A stretch of 45,553 nucleotides of DNA, from NCBI GenBank assembly GCA_030688605.1, contig JAUYJB010000029.1, forward strand, positions 1 to 45,553, written 5' to 3'. Below are positions 38,255 through 45,553 of this stretch, in pieces (the stretch's first letter is position 1; each line of letters opens with the position of its first letter). A program made the translations under genes and the position numbers. This DNA comes from Hyphomicrobiales bacterium (GTDB lineage: Bacteria > Pseudomonadota > Alphaproteobacteria > Rhizobiales > NORP267). Under the pieces are notes generated by a model that had not been told where the DNA came from, searched no databases, and saw only the letters and a list, made by a program, of their open reading frames with translations.

Positions 38255-38458
38255 TTAAGTCTACGGGTTTTGTGACGCTACCGGAGGGTATCCGCGGTTT
38301 CCGCGCCAATTCAAAGCGTTAGGCGCCAAGGCGGTCGGAAAGTCGCGACTAGAGACGGCGGCTAGGCGCGCCGTTCGGGCGTCTTCGGCCGACTGTCTCT
38401 CGCGGCCGATTTCGCCGTCATTCTTTCGGGGATATCTCCGGGCGGGTCCGCCACCCGC

Positions 38459-40156
38459 TCAAAGAAAGCGGAGAGCCAGCCGCTGCTCGGCCCAAGAGAC
38501 CGGAAGATCGGCGATCCGTGTCAGTCGTGCGAGGGTCAGCTCGACCGGCAGGCGCCCGTCGAGGATCGCCTCGACGATATCCGGCGCGAGGAAGGCAAGC
38601 CGCAGGATCCGGCTGACCTCGCCGCGATCGACGCGGTCGCGTTCGGCGAGGTCCCGAACTGACGCCACGGCGCTGCTTCGCAGCGCCGTGAACCAGTGGT
38701 GTGCTTGCGCAACGGCGGCGATCAGCTTCGGGTCCAGGTAGCTTGTGGGCGATGCTTCGCCCGTCATGACCACTTTCGTCTCCACCCCTCGCCGACGGAA
38801 TTGAACCGGAACGTCGAACGGGATGGCATGGTCGCCATGATCGCGCGTCTGATCGGTCGCCTGGCCGAGGCGCGCCTGCAGAGGCCCGGCGCGAAGGGTG
38901 ATGCAGAGGCGGTTGGGCCGCACGTCGATACGGCTGACGAACTCGAGTGTAACGCGGCGCCGGTCCGCAGGCGTGGCCTGTGAGATCCGGTCGGCCAGGA
39001 GTGATGCCCTCGACAGCATCGCCTTCAGCCCGTCGGGCAGCTGTCCGGTGATGTCGAGGGCTTCACTCAGGCGTCGGTGATCGCCGAGGAACGAGACGAT
39101 CCCATTGAGCGCGGCATCCTCCAGCGCTAGTGCCGGCAAGCGCCAAGCGACACCCGTATCGGATTCGGCGCCGTCGGGCAGTCGGGAAACGTAGTAACGG
39201 TAGCGCCGTCCGGCCTTGGTGGCATGGGATGGCGTCATGGGCCGACCCTCGCCATCATAGAGCAGCCCGGCGAGTAGGCTGGGGTGTTTCGTATTTCCGC
39301 CATGCCGGCGCTTGACGGCGTTGCGGGCGAGCTGCGCCTGGACCGCATCCCAGACGGCACGGTCTATGATCGGCGCATGCTCGCCGGGATAACTCGTACC
39401 CTTGTGTGTGATCTCGCCGATGTAGAGGCGGTTGACGAGAATCTTGTTGATATGACCCCGGGTAAACGGCACGCCGCCCTCGCGTCGCCCATTGTTGGGC
39501 ATTCTTGACTTTGTTCTGAGGCCCACCCGATCGGCCGCCTTTTTCACGAGACGGGTGTTGGAGTGCCTGCGGTAGAGCTCGAAGAGCTTTCGCACCGTTG
39601 CCGCTTCGGCCTCGTTGACGACCAGTTTGCGGTCGACGACGTCGTAGCCGAGCGGCACGAAGCCGCCCATCCACATGCCCTTCTTCTTCGACGCCGCGAT
39701 CTTGTCGCGGATCCGCTCGCCCGTGACCTCGCGCTCGAACTGGGCGAAGGACAGCAGCATATTGAGGGTGAGCCTGCCCATGGAGGTTGTTGTGTTGAAC
39801 GCTTGTGTCACCGAGACGAACGACACGCCATGGGCGTCGAACACCTCGACAATCTTGGCGAAATCGGCAAGCGAGCGGGTCAGGCGGTCGACCTTGTAGA
39901 CCACCACCACGTCGATCTTTCTTGAGCGGATGTCTTCGAGAAGCTGCTGTAACGCCGGGCGGTCCATGTGCCCGCCCGACAGGCCGCCATCGTCATAGCG
40001 CTTGCGCACCAAGTGCCAGCCGAGGCCGGCCTGCGAGGCGATGAAGGCCTCGCAGGCTTCCCGTTGGGCATCGAGCGAGTTGAAGTCCTGCTCCAGCCCC
40101 TCCTCGGTCGATTTGCGCGTGTAGATGGCGCAGCGATAGCGTGTGTTGGTGCTCAT
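38459..40156 (-). CDS. Large serine recombinase
   Basis: This 565-residue site-specific recombinase has the resolvase catalytic domain at residues 1 to about 150: nucleophile region IYTRKSTEEGLEQ, then YDDGGLSGGHMDRPALQQLL and VDRLTRSLADF. The recombinase domain has GFVPLGYDVVDRKLVVN. The third part is a zinc-ribbon-like region in which LLYDGEGRPMTPSH replaces the usual cysteine pairs. The C-terminal tail (AERDRVDRGEVSRILRLAFLAPDIVEAILDGRLP) looks like a helix-turn-helix. The ATG at 40156 is chosen because family homology begins there and because, in spliced RNA, it forms an ATGA overlap with DUF2924. It may integrate, excise or invert DNA. Confidence 0.92.
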   Translation of the reverse strand: MSTNTRYRCAIYTRKSTEEGLEQDFNSLDAQREACEAFIASQAGLGWHLVRKRYDDGGLSGGHMDRPALQQLLEDIRSRKIDVVVVYKVDRLTRSLADFAKIVEVFDAHGVSFVSVTQAFNTTTSMGRLTLNMLLSFAQFEREVTGERIRDKIAASKKKGMWMGGFVPLGYDVVDRKLVVNEAEAATVRKLFELYRRHSNTRLVKKAADRVGLRTKSRMPNNGRREGGVPFTRGHINKILVNRLYIGEITHKGTSYPGEHAPIIDRAVWDAVQAQLARNAVKRRHGGNTKHPSLLAGLLYDGEGRPMTPSHATKAGRRYRYYVSRLPDGAESDTGVAWRLPALALEDAALNGIVSFLGDHRRLSEALDITGQLPDGLKAMLSRASLLADRISQATPADRRRVTLEFVSRIDVRPNRLCITLRAGPLQARLGQATDQTRDHGDHAIPFDVPVQFRRRGVETKVVMTGEASPTSYLDPKLIAAVAQAHHWFTALRSSAVASVRDLAERDRVDRGEVSRILRLAFLAPDIVEAILDGRLPVELTLARLTRIADLPVSWAEQRLALRFL

Positions 40157-40223
40157 AGATGAACGTAGGGAGATGACGCCGTACCGGGGTTGCCCCTGGC
40201 GGTCTCCACCTCCCTCGTTCCCA

Positions 40224-40257
40224 AACCCGGCGTGCACCTTTCGTTATGCACCGGGCT
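40224..40257 (-). ncRNA. Group II intron domain V
   Basis: The 34-nt element has the catalytic triad AGC at its 5' end, lower stem AGCCCGG/CCGGGTT, a two-base CG bulge, an upper stem TGCA/TGCA and a GAAA tetraloop. The reverse-transcriptase frame runs into it: its TAA stop (40244-40246) falls inside the domain V upper part. Confidence 0.85.
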
Positions 40258-41797
40258 TTCCAGCGTCCATCGCATAGTCGGGATACTCCAGTCTTGCGAG
40301 ATTGTGGCGTCCCACCTTGAGATCCGCCATGATGGCGACGGGTCTCTCGTCGGTCCAAACGGACCGATTTCGGTTAGGCAGACGTTTCCAGTATGTCCGG
40401 TAGATCCGCCTTCGGGACGTCTTGGGGTGCTTCTTCTTCAGCCAACGCCATATCCGATCCCAGACGTAATGATCGATACGCGCGAAGATGGATTTGGCTC
40501 CGTAGCAGTGTTGGTAGTAACGCCCCCATCCCATCAAGAGAGGATTGATGTCGCCGATGATGTCCTGAAGATTGTGCAGGACCCTTCGACGGGTCGTGAG
40601 GCGCTTGATCCGTCGGCGGAGGTCCTTTATCCGATCCTTTGGAATTTCCAGTCGCGGCCAGAAGCCGCAATGGTCATGCCACCGAAGCCGGATGCGATGA
40701 CCCAGGAATACGAACCCCTGTGCCAGCGCTGTGACGTGTGTCTTCTCGGGAGAGAGCGTTAACTTTAGCTCCTCCTTGAGGAACACCGCCAGGGCCTCTT
40801 TCTCGACACGGGCTTGTTCTTCGGTCCCGTAGACGAGGACGACGAAGTCGTCCGCATAGCGAATGGGAAGGAACACCGTTCGGCCCGCCTTTCTTTCGCG
40901 TCGGCGGAATTTCCGGAGTTCCTGTCCGGGGTGGGCGTAAGGTTTTCCGTCCTTCCGACGGGACCATTTGGTAAACTGCCCGTAGCGCTCCTCAATCGCG
41001 GATAACACGATATTGGCGAGGAGCGGCGACAGTATACCGCCCTGTGGGGTTCCCTTTTTGGTGCGCCTGAACGCCCCTTGGTGCAGGACCCCTGCTTTGA
41101 GGAATGCCCGCACGAGTCGACCGACCTTTTGGTCACGGACCCTGCGGCGCAGGCGGGTCATGACCTCATGATGGTCGATGGTGTCGAAGCATCCCTTGAT
41201 ATCCCCTTCGATAACCCACTCGTATGGAGGACGAGGTCAATCCACGTCTTCCTTTTTCCAAGCCGGACAGATCGAGATGCGGATATGCTCCAGAGCATCC
41301 CGACAGGCCCTCTTGGGACGAAAACCATACGAGACGGGGAGGAAGTCCGCCTCGAAGATTGGCTCAAGCACTTGAAGGAGCGCGGCTTGGACGACGCGAT
41401 CCTTGACGGTCGGTATCCCGAGAGGACGGAATTTCCCCGGTTTCCCCGGCTTTGGGATCATGATCCTCCGTACGGGCCGGGGACGGTACTCTCCAGTTCG
41501 GAGTTCCCGCCTCACCCGAGTGAGGAAACTCATGACGCCAGGGCCTCTGGTGATATCCTTGACCGTTACTTTGTCCGCACCCGACGAGCGTGCTCCCCGG
41601 TTTCCCGAGACGCGCCGCCACGCCAGCCGGAGGTTGCGGGGGTCGATGACCCAGTTCCACATGTCCCGGTAGGCGTCGTCAGGATTGGCCCGACTCCACG
41701 TGTAGAGCTTGCGTTGAATGTCGAGAAGCCAGGCCTTATCGGCCTGATAATTGGCGTCCACCAATTTTTTCTCCTTCGCCTGCAAACCTACGGACAC
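40244..41797 (-). pseudogene. Group II intron reverse transcriptase/maturase with an in-frame TGA
   Basis: A GTG at 41797 with GGGGA upstream opens a frame of 517 codons that contains one stop, TGA at 41237-41239 (codon 187). On both sides the protein is in the same frame: MIPKPGKPGKFRPLGIPTV and SYGFRPKRACRDALEHI before it, YEWVIEGDIKGCFDTIDHH and the catalytic YADD (residues 314-317) after it. The maturase X domain follows (RRRVLHNLQDIIGDINPLLMGWGRYYQ) and there is no HNH endonuclease. TGA probably replaces TGG. The interrupted frame separates RT blocks before and after the fingers/palm, so unaided activity is unlikely. Confidence 0.88.
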
Positions 41798-42352
41798 CTG
41801 TTCCCCTTCGCCATGTGACCGGCTCTCCCGGCCTCGGACTACTACGGGAACTCTGCCCCCGCGTCCGGTCATCTCCGGACTCCGAGCGGCTAGCCGGTCT
41901 GCTACCGACCGGCGACCGAACGCGGGTTCCCGCGTTCCGATTGACAACCCTTGGACCTGTAGGCGATCCGCCTTTACCCCAGAGAGCCCTGTTCACCGAC
42001 CGTGATGAGGGGGCGGTGACCGTGCCGTTGTTGGCGGCACGCCCAGACCGGTTTCGGTCAGCCGATCCGGATCTCACTCCATGACCTCCCGCTGTTCCGT
42101 TGTGGAGGTTCCGTTGGTTAAATACTGAGGCTTCATGCGCGGATTTCGTTCTCTCGCCGTGGGTCCTGCGGTAGCCCGGCCGTCGGGGGAACAGCCCCTT
42201 ATCCGGACAGTTCAGGTCGCTGTGCTAAGTTCACCCGGCTTTCGGACCGTTCCCGAGTTTCGCGACCCCCTTCCAAACATGCTCATCTCATGCTGGGACA
42301 GCTCCTTTGACTGTCGGTCGTCAACCAGTTGTCGTGACGCGGAACATATTGA

Positions 42353-42826
42353 TTATGTGCGCCTTTTCCGCGTCACAGCGCGGCGCACCCCGAAGAACCT
42401 CGGCCCCGACCATTGGGCGCCCGTAATCTCACGGGCGATCGCAGATAGCGACCGGTAGTGCGCGCCGTTCCACTGGAACCCGCCATCGACCACATCGACG
42501 GTGTGGGTCTTGCCATGCCATTGCCGCACCAGGCGGGCGCCGGGCTGCGGAATGCACTGTTTCTGGGCAGCAGGTGTCTCCGACTGATTGCCGGGTCTTC
42601 TATCTGCGAGAGCGAGCAGGTATCGGCGGGTGGCGGGCTTGAGACCGCCATAGGCCCTGGCCTGAATGCGGTAGGACGCTGAGCGTTCCAGCAGCGGTCT
42701 CTTGATGCCCTTCGGTGGATTGCACCCGCGGGCCTTGACCCACAGATCGACCAGCTCCTGGCGAGAGAGCTCAGCCAAGCCGCTGATCTCTTCTTCGACC
42801 TTCATGTGCAATGACGGCCCGCTCAT
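42353..42826 (-). CDS. DUF2924 family protein (C-terminus altered by the intron when unspliced)
   Basis: This 157-residue protein matches DUF2924. The start overlaps the preceding small gene by ATGA (MSGPSLHMKVEEEISGL). A conserved core follows with ELVDLWVKARGCNPP, LLERSASYRIQARAYGGL and RLVRQWHGKTHTVDVVDGGF, then the end HYRSLSAIAREITGAQWSGPRFFG. The last 11 residues (VRRAVTRKRRT) are encoded by the intron; after splicing the protein would end FFGVHL. DUF2924 proteins accompany serine recombinases in alphaproteobacterial cassettes and may be recombination cofactors; the function is not established. Confidence 0.85.
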   Translation of the reverse strand: MSGPSLHMKVEEEISGLAELSRQELVDLWVKARGCNPPKGIKRPLLERSASYRIQARAYGGLKPATRRYLLALADRRPGNQSETPAAQKQCIPQPGARLVRQWHGKTHTVDVVDGGFQWNGAHYRSLSAIAREITGAQWSGPRFFGVRRAVTRKRRT

Positions 42827-43026
42827 GATCCAGCCTTCTCGGCGAGTCGGCATCGGTCTATGCCTCCTCCGCGGGAGCGTTCGTTTCCGGATCCCTTCGC
42901 AGAGGCCGTTGCGTCTCCGGTCCCTTCCGCCCTCGCATGCCACTCCGCCTGCTCGCGCAGGACCTCCTGCAGGCTCCGGCAGGGGCGGAGCAGGTAGGGG
43001 CTGACGAATCTTTCGGCATTCGACAT
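42823..43026 (-). CDS. Small cassette protein, 67 residues
   Basis: The ATG at 43026 overlaps the DUF3489 stop (TGATG) and the stop overlaps the DUF2924 start (ATGA). The protein begins MSNAERFVSPYLLRPCRS with a predicted helix (LQEVLREQAEWHAR) and ends in a polar, glycine/serine-rich tail. I do not recognise a family. The double coupling suggests it is a real component of the cassette rather than a chance frame. Confidence 0.6.
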   Translation of the reverse strand: MSNAERFVSPYLLRPCRSLQEVLREQAEWHARAEGTGDATASAKGSGNERSRGGGIDRCRLAEKAGS

Positions 43027-43634
43027 CACGATCTTCCTGCTTTGGCACCCGCCTCAATGCGGTAGACCCGGCCGCGCCCGTCGACGGTCTGCGAGGAGAC
43101 GGCAAGACCCAGCTTCTTCTTCAGCGCGCCGCTGATCGCGCCGCGCACGGAGTGCGCCTGCCAGCCGGTCGCGGCAGTAAGATCGTCGATGGTGGCGCCG
43201 TCCTTGCGCTTCAGCAGATCGATGATGATGCCTTGTTTGCTCACCGGAGTTTTGGCTGCGGGTTTCGCATCGAGTTTTGGCGGCGATGAGACCTTGCCAT
43301 TCTTGTGGGGTTGAGAGGTGCGGCCTGCCTTCTTCTGTTCAGCCGGTATCTCTTTCGGCCCTTCGCCCTCCGGCGCAATCCCGAGCGCCTCGAGGCCCTT
43401 ATCAATGACGGCGAGCATCAGGCGCGCGCCGTCTTTTTCCTCGCGCCAGGTCTCGTCATCGAGGCTAGCGGGCGTTTCGGAGATCAATTGCTTGGCAATC
43501 AGCCTCTTGAGCACCTTGGTGGCGGCCGCCTTGTTGATCGTGAGCGATTTCGGCAGCGGCAGGACGGCGTGGTCGTCGCGCTGGGCGGCGGCGCTCAAAA
43601 TGACGAGCTGGGTGTCGGTAAGTTTGACGGTCAT
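43026..43634 (-). CDS. DUF3489 family protein
   Basis: This 202-residue protein has an N-terminal winged-helix-like part (LTDTQLVILSAAAQRDDHAVLPLP, then INKAAATKVLKRLIAKQLI), a lysine/proline-rich linker, and the DUF3489 core at the C-terminus: SKQGIIIDLLKRKDGATIDDLTAATGWQAHSVRGAISGALKKKLG, then SSQTVDGRGRVYRIE. Both ends look like DNA-binding modules. A GGAGGG Shine-Dalgarno precedes the ATG. It may bind element DNA or regulate the recombinase. Confidence 0.9.
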   Translation of the reverse strand: MTVKLTDTQLVILSAAAQRDDHAVLPLPKSLTINKAAATKVLKRLIAKQLISETPASLDDETWREEKDGARLMLAVIDKGLEALGIAPEGEGPKEIPAEQKKAGRTSQPHKNGKVSSPPKLDAKPAAKTPVSKQGIIIDLLKRKDGATIDDLTAATGWQAHSVRGAISGALKKKLGLAVSSQTVDGRGRVYRIEAGAKAGRS

Positions 43635-43657
43635 CGGACCCTCCTTCGGTTGAATGC

Positions 43658-43712
43658 GACAGCATCTGGCGCTGTCACCGCCGGAGCCCCGCGAGGGCTT
43701 TTGCGCCGGCGG
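43658..43712. repeat. Two consecutive hairpins upstream of the DUF3489 gene
   Basis: GACAGC (43658-43663) pairs with GCTGTC (43671-43676), and CCGCCGG (43678-43684) pairs with CCGGCGG (43706-43712) around an inner AGCCC/GGGCT stem. They lie between the small cassette gene and DUF3489 on the minus strand, so they may be a leader or attenuator, or part of a recombination site. Confidence 0.45.
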
Positions 43713-43742
43713 GGCGGAGGGACCTGTGACGGAGGAAGAGGT

Positions 43743-43982
43743 TTAGGCTCGCCGCCTTCCCTTCACGTTGCGGCAGGCAAAGGAGGCGATCTCTAGAAGA
43801 GCGCTCGCGTCATGAAGCTTCGGCTCGATGTCGAGCAGGATGTGCAAGGCCTCGTCCCGGTTTCCGGCGGCGGCACACGTGTGGGCCGCGTCCGCAAGGG
43901 CCGCGGCTGCACGCACAACCTCGGCGATGTCGTGGCTTGCCATCTCCACCAGCTGATCCGCGGTCTCCGGCTCGATCGGCAT
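43743..43982 (-). CDS. Small helical cassette protein, 79 residues
   Basis: This 79-residue acidic, probably all-helical protein starts MPIEPETADQLVEMASHD and has IAEVVRAAAALADAAHTCAAAG and ALHILLDIEPKLHDASALL segments; the pattern suggests a short helical-repeat (TPR-like) protein. AGGGA lies eight bases before the ATG at 43982. It is the first gene of the cassette. The family is not recognised. Confidence 0.5.
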   Translation of the reverse strand: MPIEPETADQLVEMASHDIAEVVRAAAALADAAHTCAAAGNRDEALHILLDIEPKLHDASALLEIASFACRNVKGRRRA

Positions 43983-44042
43983 GGGCGTTTTCCCTGGGCT
44001 TCGGCACCGCACACATGCATGCTTCCTTTGCGTTGCAAGTCC

Positions 44043-44432
44043 ACCAACCTGTCACGCCCGACCGAGCGTGCTGTCGTCTTTTACAATCAGCGCGGAATTG
44101 CCGAGTAGTGGATCAAGGAAGGCAGGAACGAAATGAAGTGGACGCGGCTATCATGCTGCTCTTTCGCCGCCGCCGCCGTTCGGCTTGAGCTTCACGCGCT
44201 CGCCTACAATCTCGCCAACTTCATGCGAACGCTGGCATTGCCCGAGGCCGTCGCGCATTGGTTGTTGACCGGCCGCAGGGAGAAGCTCGTGAAGGTCGGC
44301 GCCGGGATCGTCACGCATGCCCGCTACGTCACGTTCCAGGTGGCCGAGGTGGCGGGGCCGAGGGACTTGTACCGCGAAATCCTGCGGCTCTTCGCGGAAT
44401 TGAGGCCGCCGCCTGCGTCGCCGCCAGCGTGA
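44043..44432 (+). pseudogene. IS1380-family transposase, C-terminal remnant
   Basis: The frame encodes TNLSRPTERAVVFYNQRGIAE, a stop TAG at 44106-44108, then WIKEGRNEMKWTRLSC and VRLELHALAYNLANFMRTLA, ending VAGPRDLYREILRLFAELRPPP. This is the conserved C-terminal third of IS1380-type DDE transposases, where the stop position is normally glutamine (CAG to TAG). The N-terminal two thirds and the inverted repeats were not found, so the element is dead. It borders the recombinase cassette and marks insertion/deletion activity at this edge. Confidence 0.85.
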
Positions 44433-44526
44433 GGCGTTCGACTGCCATTCCTACAGTGAGAAATGACGGCGGGAGGTGCACCTTGTTAACGAAAAATAAA
44501 GCCGTCAGCGGCCGGGCAAGGCCATG

Positions 44527-44558
44527 ATTGACAGTCGAGGCAATGTCTGCGGCTACTA
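44527..44558 (+). promoter_or_regulatory. Weak promoter candidate for the terminal dioxygenase gene
   Basis: TTGACA (44527-44532) and TACTAT (44553-44558) are 20 bp apart, longer than ideal, about 190 bp before the gene start. The rest of 44433-44748 shows no convincing gene; a 69-codon frame at 44589 is noted as rejected. Confidence 0.3.
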
Positions 44559-44748
44559 TCTTATACGAGATTGCCGCAGGGAGGCCAAATGGCTACTCTG
44601 ACCCTCGGAACTCTGGTTTATATGGGGAATGTCGGATCCGCATCTGCGGCAATCGACTGCAAAGAGCGCTCCGGCGGGTCGGCGCCAGCCGGGTACGATG
44701 GGGTGCGGCGGATTTGGTTCCCGTTGCAAGTACACAGGGGGGACGCCT

Positions 44749-45553
44749 ATGACGGTCGGGAACATCGCCGAAGATTTGGCAAAGACATGGCGCGCTGACG
44801 GCGTCGTCTGCCTGCGCGAGGTGTTCACGCTGGATTGGATTGAGCTGCTCCGTCTCGGGGCCGAGCAGTCGGCTGCAGACCCGGGCGCGCTCGCCAAGGA
44901 CTACGCCAAGGACGGTAAGGGCAAATTCTTCACCGACCACGACATGTATCTGCGCAACGACCCCATCCGCCGCTTCGTCTTCGAGTCGCCGGCGGGCGAG
45001 ATCGCCGCCCGTCTCATGGGCGCGCGGAAGGTGAACCTGGTCGACGACCATCTCCTGATCAAGGAGCCGAAGACCAGCAATCCGACCTATTGGCACCAGG
45101 ACCAGCCCTACTATCAGTTTGCCGGCGAGCAGTTCTGCTCGATGTGGATCCCGCTCGACCCGGTCAACGAGGAAAACGGCACCATGCGGTTCGTGCGCGG
45201 GTCGCACCGGTGGGGCAAGCAGTTCCACCCGGTTCGCATCGGTCTCGGCGAGCTGGTCGAAGAGGCGGAGGATTTCGACGGCCCGGCGCCCGACATCGAC
45301 GCTTCGCCCGGCGACTACGATACCGCTTCCTGGGAGCTTTCGCCCGGCGACTGCCTGGCGTTTCACGGCAAGATGCTGCATGGCGCCTACGCGAACACAT
45401 CGGCGACGGCGCGGCGACGGGCGCTCTCGGTGCGCTTCACCGGCGATGACATCCGCTGGCATCCGCGGCTCTACGCGCCAACCGACCCCAACGCGCCCAA
45501 GCTCAGGGCCGGCGACCCCATCGACGGCGAGCGGTATCCGATCGTCTGGGCGG
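44749..45553 (+). CDS. Phytanoyl-CoA dioxygenase (PhyH) family protein, 3' end beyond window
   Basis: At least 268 residues of a 2-oxoglutarate/Fe(II)-dependent oxygenase are present. The start has a strong AGGGGGGA Shine-Dalgarno. The iron motif H-x-D is YWHQDQPYY, the distal histidine is in FHGKMLHGAYAN, and the 2-oxoglutarate-binding arginine is in RRRALSVRF. WELSPGDCLAFHG and GTMRFVRGSHRWG are family segments. The gene runs off the window near its expected end. The substrate is unknown; PhyH relatives hydroxylate small acids, ectoine or natural-product intermediates. It requires oxygen, unlike region 1. Confidence 0.87.
   Translation, partial: MTVGNIAEDLAKTWRADGVVCLREVFTLDWIELLRLGAEQSAADPGALAKDYAKDGKGKFFTDHDMYLRNDPIRRFVFESPAGEIAARLMGARKVNLVDDHLLIKEPKTSNPTYWHQDQPYYQFAGEQFCSMWIPLDPVNEENGTMRFVRGSHRWGKQFHPVRIGLGELVEEAEDFDGPAPDIDASPGDYDTASWELSPGDCLAFHGKMLHGAYANTSATARRRALSVRFTGDDIRWHPRLYAPTDPNAPKLRAGDPIDGERYPIVWA

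Larger units (their letters stand above)
40165..42388 (-). mobile_element. Group II intron inserted at the DUF2924/recombinase junction
   Basis: The intron runs on the minus strand from GTGCG at 42388 (5' consensus GUGYG) to TAC at 40165 (3' consensus AY), 2,224 bp. It encodes a broken reverse transcriptase and ends with recognisable domains V and VI. Joining the flanks gives TTCTTCGGG followed by GTTCATCTATGAGC, which closes DUF2924 with FFGVHL-stop and makes its TGA overlap the recombinase ATG as ATGA; this restored coupling supports both boundaries. Domain VI has an 8-bp stem (GGGAGGTG with CATCTCCC) just before the 3' end. The 591 bases between the 5' end and the reverse transcriptase hold domain I structure, not a gene. 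EBS/IBS pairings were not resolved. Confidence 0.88.
38459..43982 (-). mobile_element. DUF3489/DUF2924/large serine recombinase cassette interrupted by a group II intron
   Basis: The cassette consists of a small gene (43743-43982), DUF3489, a 67-residue gene, DUF2924 and a large serine recombinase, all on the minus strand. The last four are chained by overlaps: TGATG between DUF3489 and the small gene, ATGA between the small gene and DUF2924, and ATGA between DUF2924 and the recombinase once the intron is removed. A recombinase cassette placed next to a tRNA suggests integration, but I find no duplicated tRNA 3' end in the window, so attachment sites are not defined. An IS1380 remnant lies about 60 bp beyond its right edge. 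Confidence 0.65.

Noticed and set aside
38255-38458. A second copy of the tRNA-Ala 3' end or an attachment repeat
   Set aside because: No repeat of the T-arm or acceptor sequence is seen here or near 44000, so no att site is claimed.
44589-44798. A 69-codon frame with a strong GGGAGG Shine-Dalgarno just upstream of the PhyH gene
   Set aside because: It overlaps the PhyH start by 50 bp in another frame, shows no family resemblance and has an odd arginine/glycine-rich tail. It could be a leader peptide, but nothing else supports it.

Overview
This GC-rich window reads as chromosome of an alphaproteobacterium, probably a facultatively anaerobic, denitrifying member of or near the Hyphomicrobiales/Rhodospirillales. 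The signs are an ALAS-type hemA, NnrS and NnrU, a DUF3489/DUF2924/serine-recombinase cassette and alphaproteobacterial-looking housekeeping genes. No rRNA or species marker is present, so the genus cannot be fixed from the sequence.

Region 1 (about 270-10,570) is an anaerobic benzoyl-CoA module. A minus-strand operon, oah-dch-bcrC-bcrB-bcrA-bcrD-fdx, encodes an ATP-dependent class I benzoyl-CoA reductase, two ring-processing enzymes and the electron-donor ferredoxin. Divergent from it, korA-korB and a coupled ferritin-like gene encode a 2-oxoacid:ferredoxin oxidoreductase that would re-reduce the ferredoxin. The shared intergenic region holds an FNR-type box and a long near-perfect palindrome around a TATAAT hexamer. 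The dehydrogenase Had, needed between Dch and Oah, and a benzoate-CoA ligase are not in the window.

Region 2 (10,600-15,060) carries DUF4202, NnrU, a cytochrome c, 5-aminolevulinate synthase and NnrS, a set that fits respiration with nitrogen oxides. Region 3 (15,240-20,310) is a SsuABC/TauABC-type ABC importer with an FAH-family hydrolase, divergent from a FadR-type GntR regulator with a clear palindromic operator. Region 4 (20,450-25,100) is an acyl-CoA operon (BadH-like SDR, enoyl-CoA hydratase, two acyl-CoA dehydrogenases, TetR) preceded by a perfect 20-bp palindrome that matches the TetR-type FadR box.

Region 5 (25,270-38,254) is mostly core genome: lepA, msrA, an MgtE-like protein, an M48 protease, DUF3750, typA, a GGDEF-EAL protein, a GNAT, folD, DUF167, YggT and tRNA-Ala(CGC). 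It also contains a decayed sigma-factor fragment and a small membrane protein. Region 6 (38,459-44,432) is a mobile cassette just downstream of the tRNA: small ORF, DUF3489, small ORF, DUF2924 and a large serine recombinase, the last four being translationally coupled. A 2,224-bp group II intron sits exactly at the DUF2924/recombinase junction; its reverse transcriptase has an in-frame TGA. An IS1380 transposase remnant flanks the cassette. The window ends inside a phytanoyl-CoA dioxygenase-family gene.
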